Source: Pseudomonas sp. Irchel 3A7 (GTDB taxonomy: Bacteria; Pseudomonadota; Gammaproteobacteria; Pseudomonadales; Pseudomonadaceae). From it: a stretch of DNA of 64,000 nt. Below, piece after piece: positions 33,651-42,180 of the stretch. The stretch spans positions 1 through 64,000 of the forward strand of contig NZ_FYED01000014.1 of assembly GCF_900187565.1 (NCBI RefSeq). Direction: 5' to 3'. The notes under the pieces were generated by a model. The model was not told the DNA's origin, made no database searches, and was given only the letters and a program-made list of their open reading frames with translations. A program made the position numbers and the translations under genes. Numbering within the stretch: position 1 is the stretch's first letter; every line of letters begins with the position of its first letter.

Positions 33651-34556
33651 ATGAGCGTGCACGAACTCAAGCGTCCGCCGGTGGCGGATATCAGGGTATG
33701 GCAGGTCAGCGCGCCCAGGGCGCTGGAGCAGTTGCGTCATTGGGCGCAGGTCAGTCCGTTGCAACCGGCCTTGCGCCACAAGCGCCACGGGCAATGGTTT
33801 GTCTGGCGCTGGATCGATGCCTTGCGTGATGTCGAGCGCCTGGCCGATGGTTTGCGTCAGCAGGGTTTCGGCGAGGATTCGCGCCTGGCCGTCAGCGGTC
33901 CCTTTGAGCCCAACCTGTTGCTGCTGGCCCTGGCGGCACAACAGGTGGGCGGTGAGTTGTTGGCCGTCGCAGACGATCTCGACGCGCCAGCGTTGCACCA
34001 CGTCCTGTGGCACAGCCAGCCCACCCATGCCTTTGTCCAGGGGCGGCAAACACAGCAACTCTGGCTCAACCACGGTCAGTCACTGCTCGATTTCGCCGGG
34101 CTGCTTGGGTCTGCCGAACCCCCGCAACGCCTGCGCCTCGGCCTCTCTGGCGGGCAGTTGTGGAGCGAGGAGGGTACGCAGTGGCAGGACGGCCTGACAG
34201 TGTTGCTGGAGCACTGGCTGAGCAGCGGGCAAACCCTGGCCTTCCCGGAAAGCCCCGGCAGCGCCAGTCGTGATCGCCGTGAAGTGGCGCCGTCAGGCCT
34301 GCTGCTCTCCGCCGAGCGCCTGCAACGGCTGGCGACGGAAATCGACAGCCGTCTCGCCACGCCGGGCACCTGGCGTCGACGCCTGTGCGACTGGGCCATC
34401 GCCCATCCGGAAAAAGGCCTGCAGCGGCTGATCAAAAACCGCGTTCGTCGATTGCTGGGCTTTCACAACCTGCGGTTCATCTGGCAGGCCACGCGCGCGG
34501 CACCGGCGCAAACCACACCTGTCTGGCTCGCCGAATTCAAACGGGACATCGCATGA
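33651..34556 (+). CDS. Vestigial acyl-CoA-synthetase-like protein
   Basis: 301 residues. The N-terminal part (ALRHKRHGQWFVWRWIDALR, DVERLADGLRQQGFGEDSRL, EPNLLLLALAAQQVGGELLA) is the start of the AMP-binding fold as in long-chain acyl-CoA ligases. The C-terminal part (LRRRL-like RRRLCDWAIAHPEKGLQRLI, LLGFHNLRF) matches a later piece of that fold. The ATP-binding YTSGTTG-type loop, the catalytic middle and the C-terminal lid are missing, so it cannot adenylate as it stands. It overlaps livG by 4 bases, hence co-translated. A binding or chaperone role for a substrate is possible; so is decay. A strong AGGAGG site precedes the ATG. Confidence 0.6.
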   Translation: MSVHELKRPPVADIRVWQVSAPRALEQLRHWAQVSPLQPALRHKRHGQWFVWRWIDALRDVERLADGLRQQGFGEDSRLAVSGPFEPNLLLLALAAQQVGGELLAVADDLDAPALHHVLWHSQPTHAFVQGRQTQQLWLNHGQSLLDFAGLLGSAEPPQRLRLGLSGGQLWSEEGTQWQDGLTVLLEHWLSSGQTLAFPESPGSASRDRREVAPSGLLLSAERLQRLATEIDSRLATPGTWRRRLCDWAIAHPEKGLQRLIKNRVRRLLGFHNLRFIWQATRAAPAQTTPVWLAEFKRDIA

Positions 34557-35329
34557 CATCCACCGATTCCATCCTGCAAGTCAGCGGCATTTCCCTGTCC
34601 TTCAAAGGCGTCAAGGCGATCAACGAACTGTCCTTCGATGTCCGTCGTGGCGAGATCTGCGCGCTGATCGGCCCCAACGGCGCGGGCAAGAGTTCGTTGC
34701 TCAATGTACTCAATGGCGTGTATCGCTTCGGCGCTGGTTCGATTGTCTTCGAGCAACAGCCCTTCAAGCGCATCGACCCGCTGACCGCCGCGCGCCGGGG
34801 CATTGGCCGCACGTTTCAGAACAACGCGCTGTTCAAGAAAATGAGCGTAATCGACAACCTTCTCACCGGCCTGTCCCGCCACTCGCGCAGTCACTTCATC
34901 GAACAGGCCCTCAACCTGCCACGGGCACGGCGTGAAGCCGAACGCTTTCGCCACCAGGCCCAGGGCATCCTCGAATTCCTCGACCTGCAAGCCCAGCGCG
35001 AGGTGCCGGTGGGCAACCTGTCCTATGGCCTGCAAAAGCGTGTGGAGCTGGGGCGCGCCCTGATTGCCGGCCCCAGCCTGTTGCTGCTCGACGAGCCCAT
35101 GGCCGGGATGAACGCCGAAGAGAAACAGGACATGGCGCGTTTCATCGCCGACATCAACCGCGACCTCGGCACGACGGTGGTGTTGATCGAGCACGACATG
35201 GGCGTGGTCATGGAGCTGTCCGATCACGTTGTCGTGCTGGATTACGGACGCAAGGTCGGCGACGGCACGCCCGCCCAAGTGCAGGCCAATCCCGAGGTGA
35301 TCGCGGCGTATCTGGGAGTGGTGCACTGA
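34553..35329 (+). CDS. Branched-chain-type ABC transporter ATPase (LivG-like)
   Basis: 258 residues with Walker A GPNGAGKSS (residues about 42-50), Q-loop FQNNAL, a LSYGLQKRVELGRAL signature (LSYG instead of LSGG), Walker B LLLLDEPMAGMN and the H-loop HDM. Domain order and the short C-terminal end (PEVIAAYLG) match LivG of the hydrophobic amino-acid uptake (HAAT) family. It starts within the stop of the AMP-binding-like gene. It powers import of the substrate held by the binding protein encoded downstream. Confidence 0.9.
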   Translation: MTSTDSILQVSGISLSFKGVKAINELSFDVRRGEICALIGPNGAGKSSLLNVLNGVYRFGAGSIVFEQQPFKRIDPLTAARRGIGRTFQNNALFKKMSVIDNLLTGLSRHSRSHFIEQALNLPRARREAERFRHQAQGILEFLDLQAQREVPVGNLSYGLQKRVELGRALIAGPSLLLLDEPMAGMNAEEKQDMARFIADINRDLGTTVVLIEHDMGVVMELSDHVVVLDYGRKVGDGTPAQVQANPEVIAAYLGVVH

Positions 35330-36210
35330 TGACGTTCTTCTTTGAAACCCTGCTCGGCGGGTTGCTCGCCGGCACCATGTACTCGCTGGTCGCCATCGGC
35401 TTCGTGCTGATCTACAAGGCCAGCGGTGTGTTCAATTTCGCCCAGGGCGCGATGCTGCTGTTTGCCGCGCTGACCTTCGTCAGCCTGCACGATCAGGGCG
35501 TGCCCTTTGTCCTGGCGCTGTTGCTGACGGTGCTGGTGATGATCATCGGCGCACTGCTGATCGAACGCCTGGTGCTGCGGCCCCTGGTCAATCGCTCGCA
35601 GATCACCCTGTTCATGGCGACCCTCGGGTTGTCGTTCATCATCGAAGGCCTCGCTCAGGGCCTGATGGGGTCGCAGGTGCGGGCGCTGGACCTGGGGATC
35701 GACGACGTGCCGCTGTTCATCGGCGGCATGATGGTCAGCCAGTTCGACCTGATCGCCGCCGCGACCGCCCTTGTGCTGGTGACGGTGCTGGCGCTGCTGT
35801 TCAACAAGACCCGCATCGGTATCTCGCTGCGGGCGGTGGCGGATGACACCACCGCTGCGCTGTCGATCGGCATCAACCTCAACCGGATCTGGCAGATCGT
35901 GTGGGCGGTGGCCGGGGTGGTCGGGCTGGTCGCCGGACTGCTGTGGGGTGCGCGGCAAGGGGTGCAGTTTTCCCTGTCGCTGGTGGTGCTCAAGGCCTTG
36001 CCGGTGTTGATCATCGGCGGCTTCACCTCGATTGGCGGGGCCATTGTCGGCGGGCTGATCGTCGGTGCGGCGGAGAACCTCGCCGAGGTCTACATCGGCC
36101 CGTTGATCGGCGGCGGCATCACGCCGTGGTTCGCCTACGTCCTGGCCCTGGCCTTCCTTTACCTGCGTCCCGCCGGCCTGTTCGGCGAGCGCGCCATCGA
36201 GCGAGTCTGA
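35329..36210 (+). CDS. Branched-chain-type ABC permease (LivH-like)
   Basis: 293 residues, about eight helices: FETLLGGLLAGTMYSLVAIG, FVLIYKASGVFNFAQGAM (family hallmark), and ADDTTAALSIGINLNRIWQI as the coupling region, then VLPVLIIGG-like FTSIGGAIVGGLIVGAAEN. Its ATG overlaps the livG stop (TGATG). Inner-membrane channel half with LivM. Confidence 0.9.
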   Translation: MTFFFETLLGGLLAGTMYSLVAIGFVLIYKASGVFNFAQGAMLLFAALTFVSLHDQGVPFVLALLLTVLVMIIGALLIERLVLRPLVNRSQITLFMATLGLSFIIEGLAQGLMGSQVRALDLGIDDVPLFIGGMMVSQFDLIAAATALVLVTVLALLFNKTRIGISLRAVADDTTAALSIGINLNRIWQIVWAVAGVVGLVAGLLWGARQGVQFSLSLVVLKALPVLIIGGFTSIGGAIVGGLIVGAAENLAEVYIGPLIGGGITPWFAYVLALAFLYLRPAGLFGERAIERV

Positions 36211-36214
36211 ACCC

Positions 36215-37264
36215 ATGTCGATTTCCCTGACCCGTGAAACCGCGCCGGCGGTGTTGCTTCAGCGTCGCATCCCCTACGGTCTGGTTGGTCTGTTGCTGAT
36301 CGCCTTTGTGGTGGTGCCGCTGACCGGTAATGACTATTGGCTCAACGCCATTCTGATTCCATTCCTGGTGCTGTCCCTGGCCGGACTTGGCCTGAACCTG
36401 CTCACCGGCTACACCGGCCAGACCTCGGTCGGCGCGGCCGGGTTCATGGCGGTCGGGGCGTTTGCCACCTACGGTTTTCTCTTGCGTCTGCCTGAGTCGG
36501 GATTGCCGGTGGCGTTGTTCGGCGGTGGTCTGATCAGCGCCGTGGTCGGCTTCGTGTTCGGCCTGCCCAGTTCGCGGATCAAGGGTTTTTACCTGATGGT
36601 CACCACCCTGGCGGCGCAGTTTTTCCTCGAGTGGCTGTTCGTCAAATTCCCCTGGTTCTACAACTACGGTTCCTCCGGGACCATTACCGCGCCGAACCTG
36701 GCCTTGTTCGGCCATGACCTCAACACGCCGGTGGGACGCTATCTGCTGACGCTGACGACGGTGTTGCTGTTGACCTGGGTCGCGGTGAACCTGGTGAAAA
36801 GCCAGATCGGCCGCAACTGGATGGCGATCCGCGACATGGACACCGCAGCCGCCGTGATCGGCATTCCTGTGGCGCGCTACAAGCACCTGGCGTTTGCCGT
36901 CAGTTCGTTCTACCTGGGCATTGCCGGTGCCCTGTGGGCCTTCGCCTATCTGGGCACCGCCAGTGCCAGCAGCTTCGATATCAATCGGTCGTTCCAGATC
37001 CTGTTCATCATCATTATCGGTGGCATGGGCAGCATCGCCGGCAACTTCGTCGGCGCGGCCTTCATCAGCCTGCTGCCGATCCTGCTCAGCCATGCCGGGC
37101 AAGCCTTGCTCGGCGGCGCGGTGGATGCCGGCCAGCTGCAAAACCTGCAAAAAATCATCTTCGGCGTGCTGATCATCCTGTTCCTGATCAAGGAGCCGGA
37201 AGGCTTGATCCGCCTGCTGGGCAACCTTCGTGAGCGGCTGAGGCACTGGCCGCTGCGTTTCTGA
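36215..37264 (+). CDS. Branched-chain-type ABC permease (LivM-like)
   Basis: 349 residues. YWLNAILIPFLVLSLAGLGL, NLLTGYTGQTSVGAAGFMAV, FGLPSSRIKGFYLMVTTLAA, RDMDTAAAVIGIPVARYKHL and IIIIGGMGSIAGNFVGAAF are LivM motifs. Four bases separate it from livH. With LivH it forms the transmembrane path. A long opposite-strand frame here is an artefact. Confidence 0.9.
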   Translation: MSISLTRETAPAVLLQRRIPYGLVGLLLIAFVVVPLTGNDYWLNAILIPFLVLSLAGLGLNLLTGYTGQTSVGAAGFMAVGAFATYGFLLRLPESGLPVALFGGGLISAVVGFVFGLPSSRIKGFYLMVTTLAAQFFLEWLFVKFPWFYNYGSSGTITAPNLALFGHDLNTPVGRYLLTLTTVLLLTWVAVNLVKSQIGRNWMAIRDMDTAAAVIGIPVARYKHLAFAVSSFYLGIAGALWAFAYLGTASASSFDINRSFQILFIIIIGGMGSIAGNFVGAAFISLLPILLSHAGQALLGGAVDAGQLQNLQKIIFGVLIILFLIKEPEGLIRLLGNLRERLRHWPLRF

Positions 37265-37290
37265 ATCCATCGACTGATTAGAGAGACAAC

Positions 37291-38631
37291 ATGCGTGCAT
37301 CCTTGAAACGTTCACTGGTCGGCGCTGCGTTGGCGCTGGCGGTTTTCGGCAGTGCAGTGCCACAGGTGTCAGCTTCGCCGGACCAGCAGTTCTTCCCGTT
37401 GGCCACTTACCGGGTCGGCGCCTACGCCTCCAGCGGTGTGCAGGTGTGGGCCGGGATGATCGATTACCTGAACTACATCAACGAGGTGGAAGGCGGGATC
37501 AACGGCGTGAAACTGGTCTGGCAGGAATGCGAGACCGAGTGGACGGCGGAGAAGGGCATCGAGTGCTACGAGCGCTTCAAGAAGGGCCTGGATGGCGCGC
37601 CGGTAGCGGTCTATCAACCCAACGGTGCACCGGCGGCCTATGCCTTGAGCGAACGGGCGGAGGTGGACAAGATCCCGTTGATTACCCTCGGCTACGGCCG
37701 CACCGAAGCCACCGACGGCACGGTATTCCCGTACAACTTCCCGGTGATGCTGACCTTCTATAGCGAGGCGTCGAGCCTGATCAACTACATCGCCCAGCGC
37801 GAAGGCGGGTTCGACAAACTCAAGGGCAAGAAAATCGCCACGGTCTACCACGACTCGGCCTACGGTCGCGAAACCCTCGGCCCGCTGAAGCTGCTGGCGG
37901 AGAAATACGGTTTCGAGAACATCCAGATCCCGGTGGCCGATCCAGGCAACGAACAGTCGGCGCAATGGCGACAGATCCGTCAGCTCAACCCGGAGTGGGT
38001 GTTCCTGCGAACCTGGGGTGTGTCGACGCCGGTGGCGGTCAAGACTGCGGCGCGTTTCGGTTTCCCGGTGGATCACATTGTCGGCGACATCTGGGCCAGT
38101 TCCAGCGAGGACGTATTGCCCGCGGGCGCCGCTGCCAAGGGCTATCTGGCACTGACCCCGTACCCGGCCGGCACTGACTTCGAGATCCACAAACGCCTCA
38201 AGCAATACATCCTCGACAAGGGCAAGAGCGACCTCAAGGACCTGAAGAATTTCGGCAGCGTCTATTACAACTCCGGACTGGTAAACGCCGCTGTGGCGGT
38301 GGAAGCGATCCGCACCGCCCAGGGCAAGTTCGGCAAGCGTCCGCTCAATGGTGAGGAAGGGCGCTGGGGGCTGGAACACTTGAACATCGACGATGCGCGG
38401 CTCAAGGACATGGGCTACTTCGGTTTGATGCAGAACCTCAAGTTGTCCTGCAAAGACCACGAGGGCGGCGGTTCGGCGCGGGTTCAGCAGTGGGACGGCG
38501 CCAACTGGACGCTGATCAGCGACTGGATCGCCGCCGACCGTGCGCTGCTGCGGCCGTTGATCGATGAAAAATCCGCGGCCTTCGCCAAGGAAAAAGGCCT
38601 GACGCCACGCACCTGCACCGGGGATGAATAA
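37291..38631 (+). CDS. ABC transporter substrate-binding protein (LivK-like, periplasmic)
   Basis: 446 residues with a signal peptide (LVGAALALAVFGSAVPQVSA). The mature part, YRVGAYASSGVQVWAGMIDY, LNYINEVEGGINGVKL, VYHDSAYGRETLGPLKLLAE, is a type I periplasmic fold as used for amino acids, urea, amides or aromatic acids. Compared with LivJ/LivK it is longer by about 70 residues. It differs from leucine-binding proteins near the ligand pocket, so the substrate is probably not a branched-chain amino acid. Context suggests an organosulfur compound or a ligand activated to CoA. Confidence 0.85.
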   Translation: MRASLKRSLVGAALALAVFGSAVPQVSASPDQQFFPLATYRVGAYASSGVQVWAGMIDYLNYINEVEGGINGVKLVWQECETEWTAEKGIECYERFKKGLDGAPVAVYQPNGAPAAYALSERAEVDKIPLITLGYGRTEATDGTVFPYNFPVMLTFYSEASSLINYIAQREGGFDKLKGKKIATVYHDSAYGRETLGPLKLLAEKYGFENIQIPVADPGNEQSAQWRQIRQLNPEWVFLRTWGVSTPVAVKTAARFGFPVDHIVGDIWASSSEDVLPAGAAAKGYLALTPYPAGTDFEIHKRLKQYILDKGKSDLKDLKNFGSVYYNSGLVNAAVAVEAIRTAQGKFGKRPLNGEEGRWGLEHLNIDDARLKDMGYFGLMQNLKLSCKDHEGGGSARVQQWDGANWTLISDWIAADRALLRPLIDEKSAAFAKEKGLTPRTCTGDE

Positions 38632-38634
38632 GCC

Positions 38635-39411
38635 ATGAGCCAAGCCGCTAGTGACATCGCCGCCAATGACCTGTTGCATGTCAACGACATCGAGGTGATC
38701 TACGACGGGGCGATCCTGGCCGTGGCCGGGGTGTCGCTAACGGTGCCCAAGGGCGGCATCGTCGCCTTGCTCGGGGCCAATGGCGCAGGCAAAAGCACCA
38801 CCCTCAAGGCCATCTCCGGACTGGTGCGCGCCGAGCGGGCCGAGGTCAGTCGCGGCAGCATCGAGTTTCTCGGCCGCGATACCGCAGGGGTCGATCCGAG
38901 CGTGCGGGTACGCCAAGGAATGGTGCATGTGCTGGAAGGACGACACGTCTTCGCGCAATTGACGGTGGAGGACAACCTGCGCAGTGGCGGGTTTGTCCGG
39001 GGCCTGAGCCGGCAGGACATGGCCCGGGACCTGGAACGGATTTACGCCTGGTTCCCGCGGCTGAAAACCAAGCGCAAGACCCAGGCCGGGCTGACCTCCG
39101 GCGGCGAACAGCAGATGGTCGCCATCGGCCGGGCGCTGATGACACGTCCTACTTTGGTACTGCTCGATGAACCTTCCATGGGTTTGGCGCCTATTATCGT
39201 CCAGGAGATTTTCGAGATCATCGCCCAGCTCAATCGCGAGGCGCAGGTGAGCTTCCTGATTGCCGAGCAAAACATTAATGTGGCGCTCAAGTACGCATCC
39301 CGCGCCTTTGTCCTCGACACCGGGCGGGTGGTGTTGTCGGGCAGCAGCGAGGCATTGCTGGCCCGGGGCGATCTGCATGACTTCTATCTAGGATCAGTGA
39401 GAACGGCATGA
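38635..39411 (+). CDS. Branched-chain-type ABC transporter ATPase (LivF-like)
   Basis: 258 residues: Walker A GANGAGKST, Q-loop VLEGRHVF, signature SGGEQQMVAIGRAL, Walker B LVLLDEPSMGL and the H-loop-like AEQN. LivF-type ABC protein (family has Q in place of H). Its stop codon overlaps the start of the FAD-binding gene by four bases. It completes the five-part importer livG-H-M-K-F. Confidence 0.9.
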   Translation: MSQAASDIAANDLLHVNDIEVIYDGAILAVAGVSLTVPKGGIVALLGANGAGKSTTLKAISGLVRAERAEVSRGSIEFLGRDTAGVDPSVRVRQGMVHVLEGRHVFAQLTVEDNLRSGGFVRGLSRQDMARDLERIYAWFPRLKTKRKTQAGLTSGGEQQMVAIGRALMTRPTLVLLDEPSMGLAPIIVQEIFEIIAQLNREAQVSFLIAEQNINVALKYASRAFVLDTGRVVLSGSSEALLARGDLHDFYLGSVRTA

Positions 39412-40844
39412 GTGAAATCCAGAACGGACAGGCGACCGACGCCATCCGTCACGCAGACATCCTGATCGTTGGCGGTGGCCTCAGTGGCACGATGCTGGCG
39501 GCGCAATTGTTGCGTCTGCCCGGCAAGCGCTCGGTGCTGGTGATCGAGCCCCGCGCCGAACTCGGCCGTGGCGAGGCCTACAGCGCCGTGGAGTTGGGCC
39601 ATACGCTCAACGGCAATGCGGCACGCATGAGCGTCGACCCGGACAACGCCGACGACCTGACGCAGTGGCTGACCGACTACATCGTCGCCGGCGGCTGGCC
39701 GGAATCGGATGAGCAACATGTGCCGGTCAGTGAGCTGTTTCCGCCTCGGGGGATTTTCGGCCTGTACGTGCAGCAGCGTCTGACAGAAGCGCAAGCGGTG
39801 GGGGCGCGCAACGGTTCGACGGTCGAACATGTGCGGGCCGAGGTGGTGGACCTGCAAACCGACGCGCAGGCGGTGCGGTTGACCTTGAGCGATGGTCAAC
39901 GCTTGCAGGGCGCGTTTGCCGTGCTCGCCACCGGCATGTTTCCCGCCGCGCGCACGCCGCAAACCGAGTCCAGCGGCTTGAATGCGGCGGCGCTCGATCC
40001 GTGGGATGTGACGGCGATGCAGCAGCTGGATCCGCAGTCGACGGTATTGATCATCGGCTCGGGGCTGACCATGGTCGATGCCGTGGTGTCGCTGGAACAG
40101 GCCGGACATCGCGGGCCGATCGAGGTGTTTTCCCGGCACGGCTTACTGCCCCATGTGCGACGGCAACCACCGGCGTGGATGGACTTTCTCGCGGAGGATC
40201 ACGGCATTCGCTCGCCGCGACAGCTGGTGCGCGAACTGCGCCGGCATTGCCGCGACGCCATCGCCCAGGGCATCGACTGGCAGGCGCCGCTGGACACGGT
40301 GCGGGCACATATCGGCCGCTTGTGGAACCAGGCCACCGACGTGCAGCGCCGGCAATTCGTGCGGCATGTGCGACCCTGGTGGGAGAGTCATCACCATCGC
40401 TCGCCACCCTTGAGCGCCGAATTGGTGGCGCGCCTGCACGGGGAAGGGCGGTTGCGGATTCACGCAGCGTCATTCAAAGGGCTTGAGCCTGCTTCTGGCG
40501 GTGAAGTGAGCATTCGCATCCGGCGTCGGGGTGAAGCTGAAACCGTTGTGGTCAGTGGCGCGGCGCTGATCAACTCCAGCGGCATTGAATACGACTGGCG
40601 TCGGGTTGCGCGGCCGCTGCCACAGCAGTTGCTGGCGCGCGGTTTGATCAAGCCGGGGCCGTTGGCGTTGGGGATTGCGGCAGAGGTGGATGGCGCGGTG
40701 CTGGATGAAGAGGGGCGGGCGGCGAGTCGGCTGTTTGCCATGGGGCCGCCGTTGCGTGGGGTTTGGTGGGAGAGTACGGCTGTTACTGATGTGGCGAGTC
40801 AGGCCAAGGCGTTGGCGGCGCGATTGGTTGGGTTGTCCTTTTGA
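39408..40844 (+). CDS. FAD/NAD(P)-binding protein
   Basis: 478 residues with an N-terminal Rossmann motif ADILIVGGGLSGTMLAAQLL, an FxxN-like region GHTLNGNAARMSVDPDNADD (as in the FAD-NAD(P)-binding HydB/NAD_binding_9 family), LIIGSGLTMVDAVVSLEQAG as a second dinucleotide fold, and a C-terminal GPLALGIAAEVDGAVLDEEG. It is the last gene of the ABC operon, overlapping livF by 4 bases. It may oxidise the imported compound, or reduce flavin for the DszA-like enzyme; both are inferred from context. Confidence 0.7.
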   Translation: MSEIQNGQATDAIRHADILIVGGGLSGTMLAAQLLRLPGKRSVLVIEPRAELGRGEAYSAVELGHTLNGNAARMSVDPDNADDLTQWLTDYIVAGGWPESDEQHVPVSELFPPRGIFGLYVQQRLTEAQAVGARNGSTVEHVRAEVVDLQTDAQAVRLTLSDGQRLQGAFAVLATGMFPAARTPQTESSGLNAAALDPWDVTAMQQLDPQSTVLIIGSGLTMVDAVVSLEQAGHRGPIEVFSRHGLLPHVRRQPPAWMDFLAEDHGIRSPRQLVRELRRHCRDAIAQGIDWQAPLDTVRAHIGRLWNQATDVQRRQFVRHVRPWWESHHHRSPPLSAELVARLHGEGRLRIHAASFKGLEPASGGEVSIRIRRRGEAETVVVSGAALINSSGIEYDWRRVARPLPQQLLARGLIKPGPLALGIAAEVDGAVLDEEGRAASRLFAMGPPLRGVWWESTAVTDVASQAKALAARLVGLSF

Positions 40845-40909
40845 TTTGAATTGAGTACATATCCATTTCTTAGGTGATGGCGGCTTGCGGTTTCGTCCTG
40901 CACGGACCT

Positions 40910-40999
40910 GTGGGAGCGAGCCTGCTCGCGAAGGGGCCGTGTCAGCCGCTATCAATGGCAACTGCGAGACCGCCTTCGCGAGCAGACTCGCTCCCACAG
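40910..40999. repeat. Inverted REP pair (REPIN) next to a degraded dispersed repeat
   Basis: GTGGGAGCGAGCCTGCTCGC and an inverted copy with one change (GCGAGCAGACTCGC). Just before it, 40853-40895 (AGTACATATCC, GGTGATGGCGGC, GGTTTCGTCC) is a decayed version of the dispersed repeat at 13911 and 54445. Confidence 0.85.
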
Positions 41000-41060
41000 G
41001 GGATTGGGTATATCCGCAAAAAATAAGGTCGGCTGTCAGCCCCGTGATCCTTCTGCTCCC

Positions 41061-41549
41061 TCAGGTATAAGCCAACAACCGCCCACACAGAATCACACTG
41101 ACCCATATCACAATCGAAAACAGCGCCTGCAATTTGGCCACCCCGGGCGCCGGTGCGCCGGTGTCCCACGCCGGGACGGAACGGTACACGCCAACATGGA
41201 ACAGCAAGGCATTGAGGCCCGCCGTGGCGATCAGGCACAGCTTGAGGATGAAAATGTCATTGGAGGCGAAATCGTGGGGGTGGGCGGTGAACATCATCAG
41301 CCCGGCCGGTACGATCAACAGCAGCGCCATGATGGCCCAGGTCAGCAGATGGCGGGCCAGGGCGGTGACCTGAATGCTGCGCGACAGCCCCAGCACCCGC
41401 AGGTCGAACATCACCACCGCACCGACCAGTATCGTAAAGCCAACGATGTGCATCACCTCAACCAGCGGGTATAGCCACAGATCGCCGCGCATGGCTTCGC
41501 CCAGCGGTGAGTCGTTCAGCCAGTCCATCCAGTTCTGCGAGGCTTGCAT
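41061..41549 (-). CDS. DUF6644-like membrane protein
   Basis: 162 residues with four helices: YPLVEVMHIVGFTILVGAVV, RHLLTWAIMALLLIVPAGLM, IFILKLCLIATAGLNALLFH, LQALFSIVIWVSVILCGRLL. Two His (HIVG and FHVG) are placed as if for heme or metal in a four-helix bundle, as in CopD-like proteins; that is inference. Its ATG overlaps the stop of the DUF6152 gene by one base, so the two are a unit. Confidence 0.65.
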   Translation of the reverse strand: MQASQNWMDWLNDSPLGEAMRGDLWLYPLVEVMHIVGFTILVGAVVMFDLRVLGLSRSIQVTALARHLLTWAIMALLLIVPAGLMMFTAHPHDFASNDIFILKLCLIATAGLNALLFHVGVYRSVPAWDTGAPAPGVAKLQALFSIVIWVSVILCGRLLAYT

Positions 41550-41899
41550 CAGCGTAACTCGGTGGTTTTGCCGCCGATCGTGATGCGTTCCGCGCGCATC
41601 TCATCAGGTTTGTTGCGGTTGGCGTAACCGACCACGGTCGCTTGGGTGCCGACCGCCAGCATCTCCTTGGACAGACCACGGTTTTCCATACGCGACGGGG
41701 GCGCGAGTACCACGTTCCAGGTTTTGTCCGCCGTTTTCAGGTTCACGAAACCGTGGGGATGGGAGTATCCGGACGCTTCGATGGTGCCGGTCAGATTCAA
41801 TGGATTGCTGGAGTCGTACTCACTCCAGCCGTGATGGGCGAATGCCGCTGTGGCAACCAGCAGCAATGTCGCGCCAAAGCCCTTGAGCATGACGTTCAT
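41549..41899 (-). CDS. DUF6152-like secreted protein
   Basis: 116 residues with a signal peptide (GFGATLLLVATAAFA) and AHHGWSEYDSSNPLNLTGTI, the signature of DUF6152. The rest, KTWNVVLAPPSRMENRGLSK and VVGYANRNKPDEMRAERITI, is a small beta-barrel-like fold. It lies directly upstream of the DUF6644-like gene. The pair probably acts at the envelope; function unknown. Confidence 0.7.
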   Translation of the reverse strand: MNVMLKGFGATLLLVATAAFAHHGWSEYDSSNPLNLTGTIEASGYSHPHGFVNLKTADKTWNVVLAPPSRMENRGLSKEMLAVGTQATVVGYANRNKPDEMRAERITIGGKTTELR

Positions 41900-42180
41900 G
41901 ACACGTTCTCCTGTTTAAGTCGTAGAGGGATGCCCGACAGCGTGTTCGTCGATGTTTTTCAGGATAGTCGGCGCATTTCGTGGCCTGACACACCCGGACC
42001 AAAGGAATGTTTCCATCTGTGACGCAGGCCTCGCGGGGGCCGGCGGGCCTTCGTTTGAAAGAACGTCAATAAACGCAACCATGTCCTACGCTTATGCGCA
42101 GGCCAATGTTCCTTGAACAGGACTGACCCCCTGATCGACGGGCTGACGGCACCTATAAAAACAATCCAGGGAGATACACC

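Noticed and set aside
36119..37363. A 414-codon minus-strand frame opposite livM
   Set aside because: Shadow of a well-supported permease; no motif, and it runs into the signal peptide of the next gene.
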